Assembly (NCBI GenBank): GCA_017881245.1
Contig: JADGRC010000175.1
Coordinates: 1-33,474 of the forward strand
DNA: 33,474 bases
Origin: Pseudomonadota bacterium
GTDB taxonomy: Bacteria; Myxococcota_A; Polyangia; Fen-1088
Direction of reading: 5' to 3'
Shown: piece by piece, positions 7,878-18,000 of the stretch
How the letters are laid out: each line of letters starts with the position of its first letter
How positions within the stretch are numbered: the first letter of the stretch is position 1
Notes under the pieces: model-generated
Seen by the model: the letters and a program-made list of their open reading frames with translations, nothing else
The model's database searches: none
Told to the model about the DNA's origin: nothing
Program-made: the position numbers and the translations under genes

Positions 7878-9832
7878 TCCGCTGCGACTGCGGCGGGGTC
7901 ACGTCCCGCCTGCATCTGTAAGCGATACAAACGGGCGTAAACGCCGCCACGCGCGAGGAGCTCGTCGTGGCCACCCTCCTCGGCGATCCGCCCGTGATCG
8001 AGGACGACGATGCGGTTCGCGCGTCGAATCGTCGACAAACGGTGCGCGATCACGATGGACGTGCGGTCCCGCATCAGGGCGGCGATGCCTCGTTCAATCA
8101 GTCGCTCGAATTCCGGATCCACGCTCGCGGTGGCTTCGTCCAACACCAGCAGGCGGGGATCGCGACACAACGCGCGGGCGAACGCGATGAGTTGTCGTTC
8201 CCCCGCCGAAAAATTCGCCCCCCGCTCGACGACGGGCGCATCGAGGCCACCGGCCCGCTCCTCGATCACGCGGTGGGCGCCCACGCGACGCGCGGCCTCC
8301 CACATACGGGCCTGGTCGATGTCGGGAGCGCCAAGTCCGATGTTTTCGCCGACGGTTCCCGAAAACAAGAAGACGTCCTGACCGACGATGACGATCTGCC
8401 GTCGCAGCTCCGCGAGACCCAGATTCTGGATATTCTTTCTGTTGATGCGAATCGTTCCGGATTGGGCCTGATAGAGCCGCGGCAGCAGCTTGATGATGGT
8501 CGATTTGCCAGCGCCGGTGGCGCCGACGATGGCGACCGTCTCGCCGGCCGCGATCGTCAGCGACAGATCGCGCAGGATGGGTCGGTCGGGGTGGTAGCCA
8601 AACGTGACGTGATCGAACTCGACAGTGGGCGCGCCGCCGTCAGCGACGTGGGGTGCGCGGAGATCGGCGGGGCCGTCCGCGCTGCTGTTCGCGCCGCCGT
8701 TCGCGCTGCTGTTCGCGCTGCTGTTCGCGCGGCCTGTTTGGGGAGTCGGTTCCGACTCTAGGCGTTCACGGCTTGCCTGGTCGCCGGTCCCGCCGTCTAG
8801 ATCCGTCGTGTCGAGCAAGGCGAACACGCGCTCGGCGGCCGCCGTCGCCTGCTGCATGACCGTGTACTTGGCGGAGAGATCGCGCAGCGGCGCGAAGAAC
8901 TTGCCGAGATATTCGATGAACTGCACCAGGATTCCAAACGTCAGGCTGCCGGCGGCGATGCGCGCGCCCCCGTGCCACAAGAGCGCCGCGATCGCGACGG
9001 AGCCCACGGCTTCGACCACGGAGTAAAGCGCCGCGTCCGCGGCGATGGCGCTGGCGTTCGCGCGTCGGTATTCCCGGTTGATCGCGGCGAATTCGCCTGC
9101 AACGCGATCTTCCTGGGCAAAGGCCTGGACGACCTTGATGCCCGATAGGTGCTCCTGCAGGAATCCGTTCATTCGCGATAACTTGGCCCTGATCTCTCGA
9201 AACGCGTCACGTACCCAGCGACGGAACAGCGCCGCGATCACGGCTAACACCGGCACCGCGCCCATCGAAAACGAAGCCAGCTTCGCGTCGGTGCGAAACA
9301 TGACGAGAATGATCAGACCCAGCCGTATCACGTCGCCGAACAAGCTGACGATTCCGGACGCGAACATCTCGGTCAACGATTCGATGTCGTTGGTCATGCG
9401 CGTCATCAACTGGCCGACCGGTGTCCGATCGAAGAACGCCGCCGACAGTCTCAGAGCGTGCCGATGCACCGTCAGGCGCAGATCGCTCATGGCCCGCTGT
9501 CCGACCACCTGCACAAGATAATTGTGGCCAAACGCCGCTGTGTATTGTCCCACCAGCGCCCCCAGGTAGAGGAGCCCCAGCGTGTCCAGCCCGGCCAGTT
9601 TGTGTGGCGCGATGTGTTCGTCTATGGCGATCTTTAGTAGGTAAGGCTGAATCACCTCGAACGCCGAGATGACCGGCAACAACGCGATCGAGGCGCCGAG
9701 CGCGCGACCGTGCTTCCTGACGAACGGAAATACCCGGCCGAGCAACCGCGGATCGAAAGCGCGACCCGTGATCTCGTCAGGCTTACGGGACGGGACCCGT
9801 CGTGGGGTCGCTCCGCTGGCAGGCGCGGTCAT
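7874..9832 (-). CDS. ABC half-exporter, catalytic partner (TMD-NBD fusion)
   Basis: A 652-residue type IV ABC exporter half: a six-helix membrane domain (about residues 40-340) fused to a nucleotide-binding domain. Walker A is GATGAGKST (about 436), Q-loop 'IVGQDVFLFSGT', signature FSAGERQ (about 540), Walker B 'LLVLDEATASVD' with the catalytic Glu E566, and H-loop 'IVIAHRLST'. The FSAGERQ signature together with an intact Glu is typical of the active member of heterodimeric exporters such as MdlB or BmrD. An Asn/Ser/Ala-rich repeat expands the linker between the domains (residues 369-384). The ATG overlaps the preceding gene's stop (ATGA) and the stop overlaps the next start. It should dimerise with the product of 9829-11739 in the inner membrane; the substrate cannot be read from sequence. 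Confidence 0.93.
   Translation of the reverse strand: MTAPASGATPRRVPSRKPDEITGRAFDPRLLGRVFPFVRKHGRALGASIALLPVISAFEVIQPYLLKIAIDEHIAPHKLAGLDTLGLLYLGALVGQYTAAFGHNYLVQVVGQRAMSDLRLTVHRHALRLSAAFFDRTPVGQLMTRMTNDIESLTEMFASGIVSLFGDVIRLGLIILVMFRTDAKLASFSMGAVPVLAVIAALFRRWVRDAFREIRAKLSRMNGFLQEHLSGIKVVQAFAQEDRVAGEFAAINREYRRANASAIAADAALYSVVEAVGSVAIAALLWHGGARIAAGSLTFGILVQFIEYLGKFFAPLRDLSAKYTVMQQATAAAERVFALLDTTDLDGGTGDQASRERLESEPTPQTGRANSSANSSANGGANSSADGPADLRAPHVADGGAPTVEFDHVTFGYHPDRPILRDLSLTIAAGETVAIVGATGAGKSTIIKLLPRLYQAQSGTIRINRKNIQNLGLAELRRQIVIVGQDVFLFSGTVGENIGLGAPDIDQARMWEAARRVGAHRVIEERAGGLDAPVVERGANFSAGERQLIAFARALCRDPRLLVLDEATASVDPEFERLIERGIAALMRDRTSIVIAHRLSTIRRANRIVVLDHGRIAEEGGHDELLARGGVYARLYRLQMQAGRDPAAVAAE
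8681..8728 (-). repeat. 12-base tandem repeat in ABC transporter linker
   Basis: Four 12-base units (GCTGCTGTTCGC or GCCGCCGTTCGC on the plus strand) start at 8681, 8693, 8705 and 8717. On the coding strand they give repeats of Ala-Asn-Ser-Ser or Ala-Asn-Gly-Gly. They lie between the membrane domain and the ATPase domain, where length change would be tolerated. Confidence 0.85.
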
Positions 9833-11739
9833 GGGCCGGTCCCCAGGGCCTCGGCCGCCAGTTGTTCGCGATACAAGGTGGCGTAGACCCCACGCGCCTC
9901 GAGCAATTCTTGGTGGGTTCCGTGCTCGGCGACGCGGCCTTGATCCAACACCACTATCTGGTCCGCCTCGCGAACCGCCGCGACCCGGTGTGAGACCAGG
10001 ATCGACGTGCGCCCCTTTAATATTGGTCGCAGCCGCGTGAGAATCTCACGTTCCGTTTCAGCGTCGACCGACGACAGAGAATCATCCAGGACGAGAACGC
10101 TCGGCTCCGTGGCGATGGCGCGGGCCAATGCCACGCGCTGACGTTGGCCGCCGGACAGCGTGATTCCACGCTCGCCCACGACCGTGTCGATGCCGTTGGG
10201 CAGGACGGCCAGATCCGGCGCCAGGCCGGCCGCTTGTACGGCGCGGGCGACGCGCTTGGCCCGCTCCGACGGCGCGATCCCAGGCGGGAGTCCGAACCCG
10301 ACGTTTTCGGCGACCGTGGCCGAAAACAAGAACGCCTCCTGGGGCGCGTAGCCTATCGACGATCGAAGTTGCGCGAGGGGATAGTCGCGGATGTCCCGTT
10401 CGCCGAGAAAGACGGTCCCCCGGGGGACGTTCCACAGACAGGGTACCGCGTCCACCAGCGTGGTCTTGCCCGATCCCGTGGGCCCGACAATTGCCAGCGT
10501 GCCGCCGCCCGGAATCCGCAGCGACACGTTCTGAAGAATCGTGCGACCGTCGCGGACCAGCGACAGATCGTGGATCCGCAAGGACAGAGTCGCCGCCTCG
10601 CCGTGCCCGGGATGGCGGGCAGGTGGGCCGCTCGGATCGGCGAGGACATCGGAGATCGCGGGCTCGGTCGCGAGGAGATCGCGCACCCGGACCCAGCCCG
10701 CGACGCCACGCTGCCACACCGCCAGAATCCATCCGAGCGCGATGGTGGGAAACGATAGATAGGCCAAGTACGCGTTGAACGCCACCAGCCCGCCCAGCGT
10801 CAGGCGCCCCGCGATGACCTCGCGGCCGCCCGCCCAGAGCACGATCAATGTGCCCATGGCGCCGATGACCGCGAACAGAGGCGTCAGGCTGCCGCGCGTA
10901 CGCGCCAACGAAAGAGCGCAATCGAGGTAGGCCTGACTCTGGCGCGCGAAGCCGGCGTGACGGCGATCCTCGAGGGCGTAGCTCTTCACAACGGCGATGC
11001 CCGCCAGGTCTTCCTGAAGGGCGGTCGACAGCGCGCCCAATTGTTCCTGCAGGGCGCGACTGGCCGCATAAATGCGACGACTCCACAAGCGTGCGAAGAA
11101 GATGAGGGCGGGGTAGGGAATAAGAGCGATCATCGTCAGCCGGGAATCGAGCCGCAGGAGCAGCCAGATCCCCGTCGCGTACACCATCAACGTGTTGACC
11201 ACGTTCAGCACGCCCGGCCCGAACAGCATGCGCACCGCGGACAAGTCGTTGGTCATGCGGGACATGACGTCCCCGGTGGCGTGATGTCGATAGAACCCGG
11301 CATCCATGCGGCAAAGGTGCCGGAACAGATCGCGCCGCAAGCCAAACTCGATGTTGCGACCCGCGTTGAAAATCAAAACGCGCGATGCCGTGCGGATGAC
11401 CGCCTGCCCGATCGCCGCCGCAGCGATCCAGCCGGCCGAGCGCGCGACAATCTCGTATGCCGTCGCTACCGCGGTCGCGGTCGCTGCCGCGGCGGCGTGC
11501 CCGCCGTCGGCTGTGATCGGGCCATTCCCGTGCAACGCTCGTAGCGCGTCGACCGCCGACTTCAACAACCACGGAATGGTCATGCCAAGAGCATTGGTGC
11601 CGGCGAGACACAAACAGCCGAGGAACAACAGCCAGACCTCGTCCCTCAACCGGTCGAGAATCGACAGACGGCGCGCGGTCGCGCTCGCCGCGCCCCCATG
11701 TTCGCTGGGGACCCGCGATGTGGCTGGCACGGGTTTCAC
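9829..11739 (-). CDS. ABC half-exporter with degenerate ATP site (TMD-NBD fusion)
   Basis: A 636-residue ABC exporter half and the first gene of the three-gene minus-strand operon. The membrane domain occupies about residues 30-330. The NBD has Walker A GPTGSGKTT (about 419), Q-loop 'IGYAPQEAFLFSATV', canonical signature LSGGQRQ (about 527) and Walker B 'VLVLDDSLSSVD'. Position 553 is Asp where the catalytic Glu is expected, and the H-loop reads 'ILVSHRVAAV'. Asp at this position marks the non-catalytic member of heterodimeric exporters such as MdlA or BmrC, and the next gene supplies the intact partner. The start is a GTG at 11739 with no clear ribosome site. The upstream spacer is shared divergently with the giant TPR gene. 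A drug, lipid or natural-product exporter role is inferred from family. Confidence 0.92.
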   Translation of the reverse strand: MKPVPATSRVPSEHGGAASATARRLSILDRLRDEVWLLFLGCLCLAGTNALGMTIPWLLKSAVDALRALHGNGPITADGGHAAAAATATAVATAYEIVARSAGWIAAAAIGQAVIRTASRVLIFNAGRNIEFGLRRDLFRHLCRMDAGFYRHHATGDVMSRMTNDLSAVRMLFGPGVLNVVNTLMVYATGIWLLLRLDSRLTMIALIPYPALIFFARLWSRRIYAASRALQEQLGALSTALQEDLAGIAVVKSYALEDRRHAGFARQSQAYLDCALSLARTRGSLTPLFAVIGAMGTLIVLWAGGREVIAGRLTLGGLVAFNAYLAYLSFPTIALGWILAVWQRGVAGWVRVRDLLATEPAISDVLADPSGPPARHPGHGEAATLSLRIHDLSLVRDGRTILQNVSLRIPGGGTLAIVGPTGSGKTTLVDAVPCLWNVPRGTVFLGERDIRDYPLAQLRSSIGYAPQEAFLFSATVAENVGFGLPPGIAPSERAKRVARAVQAAGLAPDLAVLPNGIDTVVGERGITLSGGQRQRVALARAIATEPSVLVLDDSLSSVDAETEREILTRLRPILKGRTSILVSHRVAAVREADQIVVLDQGRVAEHGTHQELLEARGVYATLYREQLAAEALGTGP

Positions 11740-11818
11740 TGGCGTGCGGAGCTCATCTTTGATTGGTCAGTTCGATGCCGTAGGCGTGGTGATTGCATTT
11801 CGGGTTCGAGAAGCATAA

Positions 11819-11953
11819 GGCGGTGGAGGTTGTCGGGAGGTGCGAGCGTAGCCTGGCTCCGCCCTGCGAAGCGAGGCACCGCGGCGGTGGAGGTGCGCGA
11901 GGCGCAACTCGGGGAGGCGCGAGCGTAGCCTGGCTCCGCCAGGCGAAGCGAGG
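11819..11953. repeat. Imperfect tandem duplication in the divergent spacer
   Basis: The 329-base gap 11740-12068 contains two copies of an element that begins GGCGGTGGAGGT (11819 and 11883) and ends in a shared 35-base core (11842-11876 and 11919-11953) beginning GCGAGCGTAGCCTGGCTCC. The cores differ only around two bases (CT versus AG). In copy 2 this makes a perfect stem, GCCTGGC-TCC-GCCAGGC (11928-11944), that is broken in copy 1. This looks like an intergenic palindromic or REP-like family. No coding potential is recognised in the gap. Confidence 0.75.
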
Positions 11954-11960
11954 GGGGACC

Positions 11961-11991
11961 GGGGTGTGTGAGCGGCAGCGAACCACACCCC
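11961..11991. other. Hairpin-forming inverted repeat
   Basis: GGGGTGTG (11961-11968) and CACACCCC (11984-11991) are exact complements separated by 15 bases. The element lies directly after the second copy of the duplicated repeat and before the TPR gene promoter candidate. It has no T-run. It could be part of the same repeat family or a binding site. Confidence 0.45.
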
Positions 11992-12015
11992 CGTAAGATG
12001 ATGACAGCACCAGGC

Positions 12016-12045
12016 TTGAACCGGCGGAAGCTTGCGGACTATAGT
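12016..12045 (+). promoter_or_regulatory. Candidate sigma70-type promoter of the giant TPR gene
   Basis: TTGAAC (12016-12021) and TATAGT (12040-12045) are separated by 18 bases and match the -35 and -10 consensus at 4 of 6 and 5 of 6 positions. The -10 lies within a perfect 10-base palindrome, GACTATAGTC (12037-12046). Transcription would start near 12052, giving a leader of about 17 bases before the ATG at 12069. Prediction by eye only. Confidence 0.45.
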
Positions 12046-12068
12046 CGTCAGGCTTCACCCAAATCCCA

Positions 12069-15000
12069 ATGGAAACAGATATTTCGACAGCCCTGGCGAC
12101 CTTACAAATCGACCCCGACAACGCTTCTGCGTTGAGTGCGTTGCGGGGCCTAAAACCGGGTAACGGCGCCGGCGTGGATCCGGATTCCCTGGCGCGGGCG
12201 CTGGCCGACGCGCGTCGCTGGCACAGGGAAAGGGGCGATTTCGATCTGTGCCTCCAGCTCATCGATCTCGAACTGCCTTGGACCACGGACAAATCTCGTC
12301 GCGCCGATCTGTTGCACGAAAAGGGACGTATTCTCGCGGACGAGTTGTTGCGCGACGAGGATGCGCGGGCGTGTCTGCGCGCCGCGCTCGACGACGTCCC
12401 CGGTCACGCTCCGTCCGCGGAGGGGCTGAGCCAGATGTCGCTGATCGGATCGAACTGGCAGCCCATCGCCAGTCGGTACTTGAGGCAGGCCCAGGACGCG
12501 ACGGATCCGCAGATGGCGTCCAGCTTGTTCGTCTCGGTCGCCGAGATGTACCTGAAATACAGTCCGGACGCACCCGAGGGCGAATCCTATCTGCGCCGCA
12601 GTCTGGACCTCTACGCCAAGAACCGCCGGGCCAGTCAGCACCTCGAACGGTTGCTGCGCCGTCGCGACCGTCCGGACGAATTGCTGGCGTTGCTCGGGAA
12701 TCGCGCCACTTTGGCCCAGAGTCGTGAGGAACGGGCGCAGGCGGAGATCGCGGCCGCCGAGGTTTCCAGGAAACTGGGGAAGGCCGACGAGGCGCTGGTA
12801 CACTTTCGGAAGGCCTTGGAAGCGGCGCCCGGCGAGGCGAAGGCGCTGCGCCCCGTGGTCGCTGCCCTGACCGAGAAGAAAGACTGGTCCGAGCTGGCCA
12901 AGGTGCTCGAAGTGTCGTCGCGAACCAAGCGCGGCGAGGCGGACGTGCCCCTGCTGATGCAACTGGGGACGCTGCTGTGGAAGAAGTTGGGACAGAACAC
13001 CCAAGCCGAGATTCATTTCCGCAAGGTTCGGAAGCTCGATCCCGCGAACCGCGCGATGGTCGAATTTTACCGAGAATTCCACCGTCAGCCAGACGATCTG
13101 CCGCAACTCCTCGCGGTGCTGGCCGCGGCCCAGAAGGCCGAGACCGATCCGGAGCGGCGCATCGCGATTGGCATCGAGATGGCCAAGGCGGCGGAATCCC
13201 GCCCGCAAAACTTCGAAAAGGTGATCGACATTTGGAAGGGGTTGTTGCGGCTCAAGCCCCACCTGCCCGAGGCGGTCGAGGCCCTGCGACGCCTGTACGT
13301 CAAGACGCAAAAGTGGAACGCGCTTCTTGATTTGCTGAAGGACGATCTGGAGGCGTTGCCCCAGAGTGCCAAGGATGAGCGTGTCGGGCGCACGTTGGAG
13401 ATCGCCGAGATCTATCGCGACCGCCTGAATCTCGAGGTGATGGTCGTCAACACGTACCTGGCGGTGCTGCAAATCAATCCGCGCCATCCCCAGGCTCTCA
13501 TTGCGTTGGCGTCTCGTTACGAGGTCCAAGGGCGGTGGAGCGACCTGATCGGCATCTTGAGCCGTCAGGCCGACATCGTGGCGGAGCCGTCCGAACGCGC
13601 GAACCTCCATCGCCAAATCGCGGCGCTGTGGATGGACAAGCTGGCCAAACCCCAGAACGCGGTTGTCAGTCTGGAGAAGATTCTCGACGTCGATCCCACG
13701 GACGCCGAGGCCCGGGCACGCCTGCGGGACATCTACACGCGGGGACGCACGTGGCGGGCGCTTGTCGATCTGACCCGGCGCGAGGCGGCGCTGTTGCCGC
13801 CCGCCGAACGGCGCGAGCGTCTGGCCGAGTCGGCACGGATAGCGTCGGAGCGTCTGGGGGACGTCAAGGAGGCGATCAACCTTTGGAACATGGTTCTGGC
13901 CATCGATGGGACCGACGCCGATGCCCTGTCCGGCTTGGCGGCGCTCTACGATCGCGAGCGACGCTGGGCAGCGCTCGCCGAGATCCTCGAGCGTCAGCGA
14001 CTCGCCGCGCAGAAGGACTCGGTGGCCGAGGCCGCGCTGCTGGAGAGACGGGGCGTTCTGCTTTACGAGAAACTCGGAGCGGCCGATGCCGCCATCGCGG
14101 TCTTTCAGCGCGTACAGAGCTTGCAGCCGCAGAATGCGCGCGCGATTCGCGCGCTGCGGGAGATCTACGCACAGGCGGGCGACTTCGAGGCGCTGGAACG
14201 CTTGTTCGCGGGCCAAGGAAACTACGAGGATTTGTGCGACACGCTGACGACGCTGGCTGACCGCGCGCCAGATCCCGCGGCGCGAGCTCGCATGCTCGGC
14301 CGCGTCGCTCTGTTGGCGCTCGAGAAGTTGCGCCAACCGGAGCGCGCGCTGAAGGCGTACGAACGCATTCTCGCCGCCGACCCGACCAACATGGGCGCCG
14401 CTGAGGCGTTGGTACCCCTGTACCGCGCGGCGCAGAAATGGCCGCGGTTGCTGGCGACGTACGAGATTCTCATCGGCAAGGGTGCCGACGACGAGGGAGT
14501 CCTTGTACCCTCGCCACTCGACGTCGAGGCGCGCTTGACCATCTTGAGGGATGGCCGCCAGATCGCCGAGCAACGGATGGGGTCGAAGGGACTGGCGTTT
14601 CAGTGGGCCGCGCGTTGTTTCGAGACCGCGCCCGACGACGAAGCCGGCGTGGCGGAGCTGGAACGACTGGCGGGCGAGGCCGACGAATGGAACGTCGTCG
14701 CGGGCCTGTATGCCAAGCGTTTGGCGGTGCTGGTCGCGTCCGCGCCGGGGGAATCGCCCGAGCGGCGCGAGCTCCTGCGCCGGTCGCTGAGGATCGCGCT
14801 CGCGAAACTGCATCGCCCCGTCGAGGCGCGCGCCTTCGCCGAGGCATTGCTGGTGGGCGATCCGACCGACGAGGAGGCTCAAAATGCGCTGGAGCGGATC
14901 CTGACCCAGGTTCAGGCGTGGCCGGATCTGGCCGCGTTGCTGCACGGTCGCGTGGGGCGGACCGCCGACCTCGCGGAGCGGTCGAAGCTCTTGTTTCGTA

Positions 15001-18000
15001 TCGCCCAGATCGAGGAGGAGAAGGCGGATGATCTGGCCGGGGCCGCCCGCACCTACGAGGCGATCGCCGATCTGGACCCGACCTCGGAACCCGCGCTGCG
15101 TGCGTTGCGCGCATTGGCCAGGATTCTTGAAGCACGCCAGGCCTGGCCGGCGTTGGCTGCAACCCTGCGTCGGGAGCTCGAGCTGCGTGCGCCGCGGGGT
15201 CGCGACGACGCGCGTCCCGACAAGCACGGCGAGGTCCGGGAGGACCTGCTTTTGCGCATTGGGGGCATCGAGGAGAATCGCATCGGAAACCTGGATGCGG
15301 CTTTCGCCACCTACCGCGAGGTTCTGACGGCGAATCCCCTCGGCGCCGCAGCGGTGGCAGGCCTCGAACGTATCGCGGGTCGGGCCCCGGGGCGCGACGC
15401 CGAGATTGCCGCGCTGGTCCTGCCCTACTATCAGCGAACCGACAATGCGGCGAAGCAGGTGGCGGCTCTGGAGATCTTGGCCGCCGTGGCTGACTCCCCC
15501 CAAGACAAGCTTCAGAAGATCGAACGGCTGGTCTCTCTTTACGCCGGGCCGTTGAAGAACCCGGCCGGGGCCTATCGGACCGCGCTTCAGATCCTGGACC
15601 TCGCTCCGGGCAATCGCGCCAATCGCGAGATGCTGGTGCGATTCGCGGGCGACGTGGGCGCGGTGCCGGAACTGGTCGAGCACTTGCGCGCGGTCGCCGC
15701 CAAGGCCGAGGATGCCGCCCTTCGTCGCGACCTATTGGTCGAGGTGGCCGAGCTGCTGGAGCTGCGGCTGGGAGACGCCACATCGGCTGAAAAGGTCTAC
15801 CGCGAGATCCTTGTCGCCGAGCCCCTGCACCCGGGAGCGTTCCGCGCGCTCGGGCGCCTGTGTCGCGATGGCGAGCGATGGCAGGAACTGCGGTCGCTCC
15901 TCGACGCGCGACAGAGCCGTGTCGTCGACCTGTCCGAGCGCATCGACCTGTTGGCGCAGATCGCGGATGTCGACGAGACGGTTTTGGATGATTCGGCCGA
16001 CGCCATCGTTTGCTACGAAAAGATGTTGGAGTTGGACCCCGCCGACCCGCGCGCATACAAGGCGCTCGATCGCCACTACGCCGCCGCCGAGCGCTGGCGG
16101 GATCGCGATCAACTTTTGGAGCGCCGCCTCCATTTCGCGGCCGAGGGCGAGGTATCGGAGCTGGAATTCCGTCGTGCCGAGTTGCGATTTCACAAGTTCG
16201 CCGACGTGGATGGCGCCATCGATATCTTGGCCTCCATCATTAGGACGAGCCCGGGCCACGAGGGTGCCCGCATGCTTCTGGAGAAGGCGCTCGCGTTGCC
16301 CGCTCACCGCCGCCGCGCCGCGGAGGTGCTGTCGCCGCTTTATGAATCGAGTCAGTCCTGGAAGGCCCTGGTCACGGTGTTGGGGATCGAACGGGAGGGT
16401 CGAATAGGAGCCGAGGCGGCGGCGTTGTTGGCCAGGATCGCGACCTTGAACGAGGCGCGCCTGAACGCGCCGGCAGCCGCTCTCGCCGCTTGGCGCGAAG
16501 CTCTGACGGCCGATCCCACTCACCCGACAGCGCTGTCGGAAATCGAGCGCCTGGCGGCGAAGCTGGAACGCTGGACCGATCTGGTCGACGTGTATCAGGA
16601 GATGGCTTTTCGACGCGACGGCGCCGATTTGCTCGGTCGCGCTGATCTGTTGTCGCGCGCGGCGCGCCTGTATGCCGACCGAATTGGGAACCGACGGGCG
16701 GCGATCGACGCGTGGAAGATGGTCCTGAATCTGGACGCTGAAAACCCGAGCACCGCCAAGCCCGCCGCGGAGGCCCTGGAAGCCCTCTACGCCGAGACCG
16801 GCAACGTCGCGGCGCTGGTCAAGATTCTTCGAATGCAGGTCGCATGGGCCGAAACGCTGGAAACGCGTCGTGCGATTCTGTTCCGCATCGCGGATCTCGA
16901 GGAAACCGCCCTCACGGACACGGAGGCGGCGGTGGCCACGTTGCGAGCCGTGCTGGAGCTCGACCCCGCCAGCACGGATGCGCTCGATCGCCTGGAGCGG
17001 GTTTTTCAGCAGAGCGGCCAGGCACGCGCGCGGATCGAGATCTTACGGAGGCGGATCGATCTCGCGCAGGACGTCGCTGCTCGGCGCTCGCTGTGGCGGC
17101 AGATAGCCGACCTTTTGGAACGCGAGGTCCGGGATACGGACGAAGCCATCGCCGCGAACTTGGCGATTCTGGACGAGAGTCCCGAGGATTTGGGTGCTCT
17201 CGAAACGCTGGCGCGCCTGTACGAACAGCAGGGGCGGCACCCCGATCGTCTGGAGATATTGGAACGTCGACTGACGCTGCTTCAGCGCGACCGGGCCACG
17301 CAAAAGGACTTGGCCGTGCGCGTGGACGTTCTCCGGCGCATCGCCGAGCTTCTGGGGGGACCCCTTGCGAATCCCGGCGAAGCCCTGTCCCGTTGGCGCG
17401 AGATCCTGGCTCTGGCGCCAGGCGATCCGGCGGCCCTGGCCGCGCTCGAGCGCATGCTGCACGCCGCCGACGCGGACGAAATGGGACCGTCGCTGCGACT
17501 CGGCGCCGCCGAGGCGCTGGAAGCCGTCTACGAGAGCGCCGGGCGTTTCGCCGAGCTCGCCGGCGTGTTGCGGATCTACGTCGAAACGGAAAGCGATCCG
17601 CGGGCGCGCGTTGGGACTCTGACGCGCCTCGGGACCCTGCAAGAAGAGCGGTTGCGCGATCCAGAGGCGGCGGCCCGGACGATCGCGCAGGCGATCCGGG
17701 ACGGGCTCGGCGAGCCCCAGCTTGCCAACTTGCTCGACACTTATGAACGCCTGGTTGGGCCGAACGCGGCCCGGGCGGCCGAGGTCATCGCGCTCTATCG
17801 CGAGATATCACCGGATGTCCTCGACGAGGGGCTGAAACAACGTCTGGATCGCGCGATCGCGGCAGGCGCGTTGCGCTTGGGCGACACGACCCTGGCGGCT
17901 GATTGTTATCGCCGGGTCCTCGACCGGGTCCCCGACGACAGCGCCGCGCTGGCCGCGTTAGAGGGAATTTACCAGGCGTCGGGCGACGCCGAGGCGTTGT

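Noticed and set aside
12150-15683. Long minus-strand frame (1177 codons) opposite the TPR gene
   Set aside because: It lies antisense to clear TPR repeats, has no recognisable motifs and reflects the high GC and regular codon pattern of the opposite strand.
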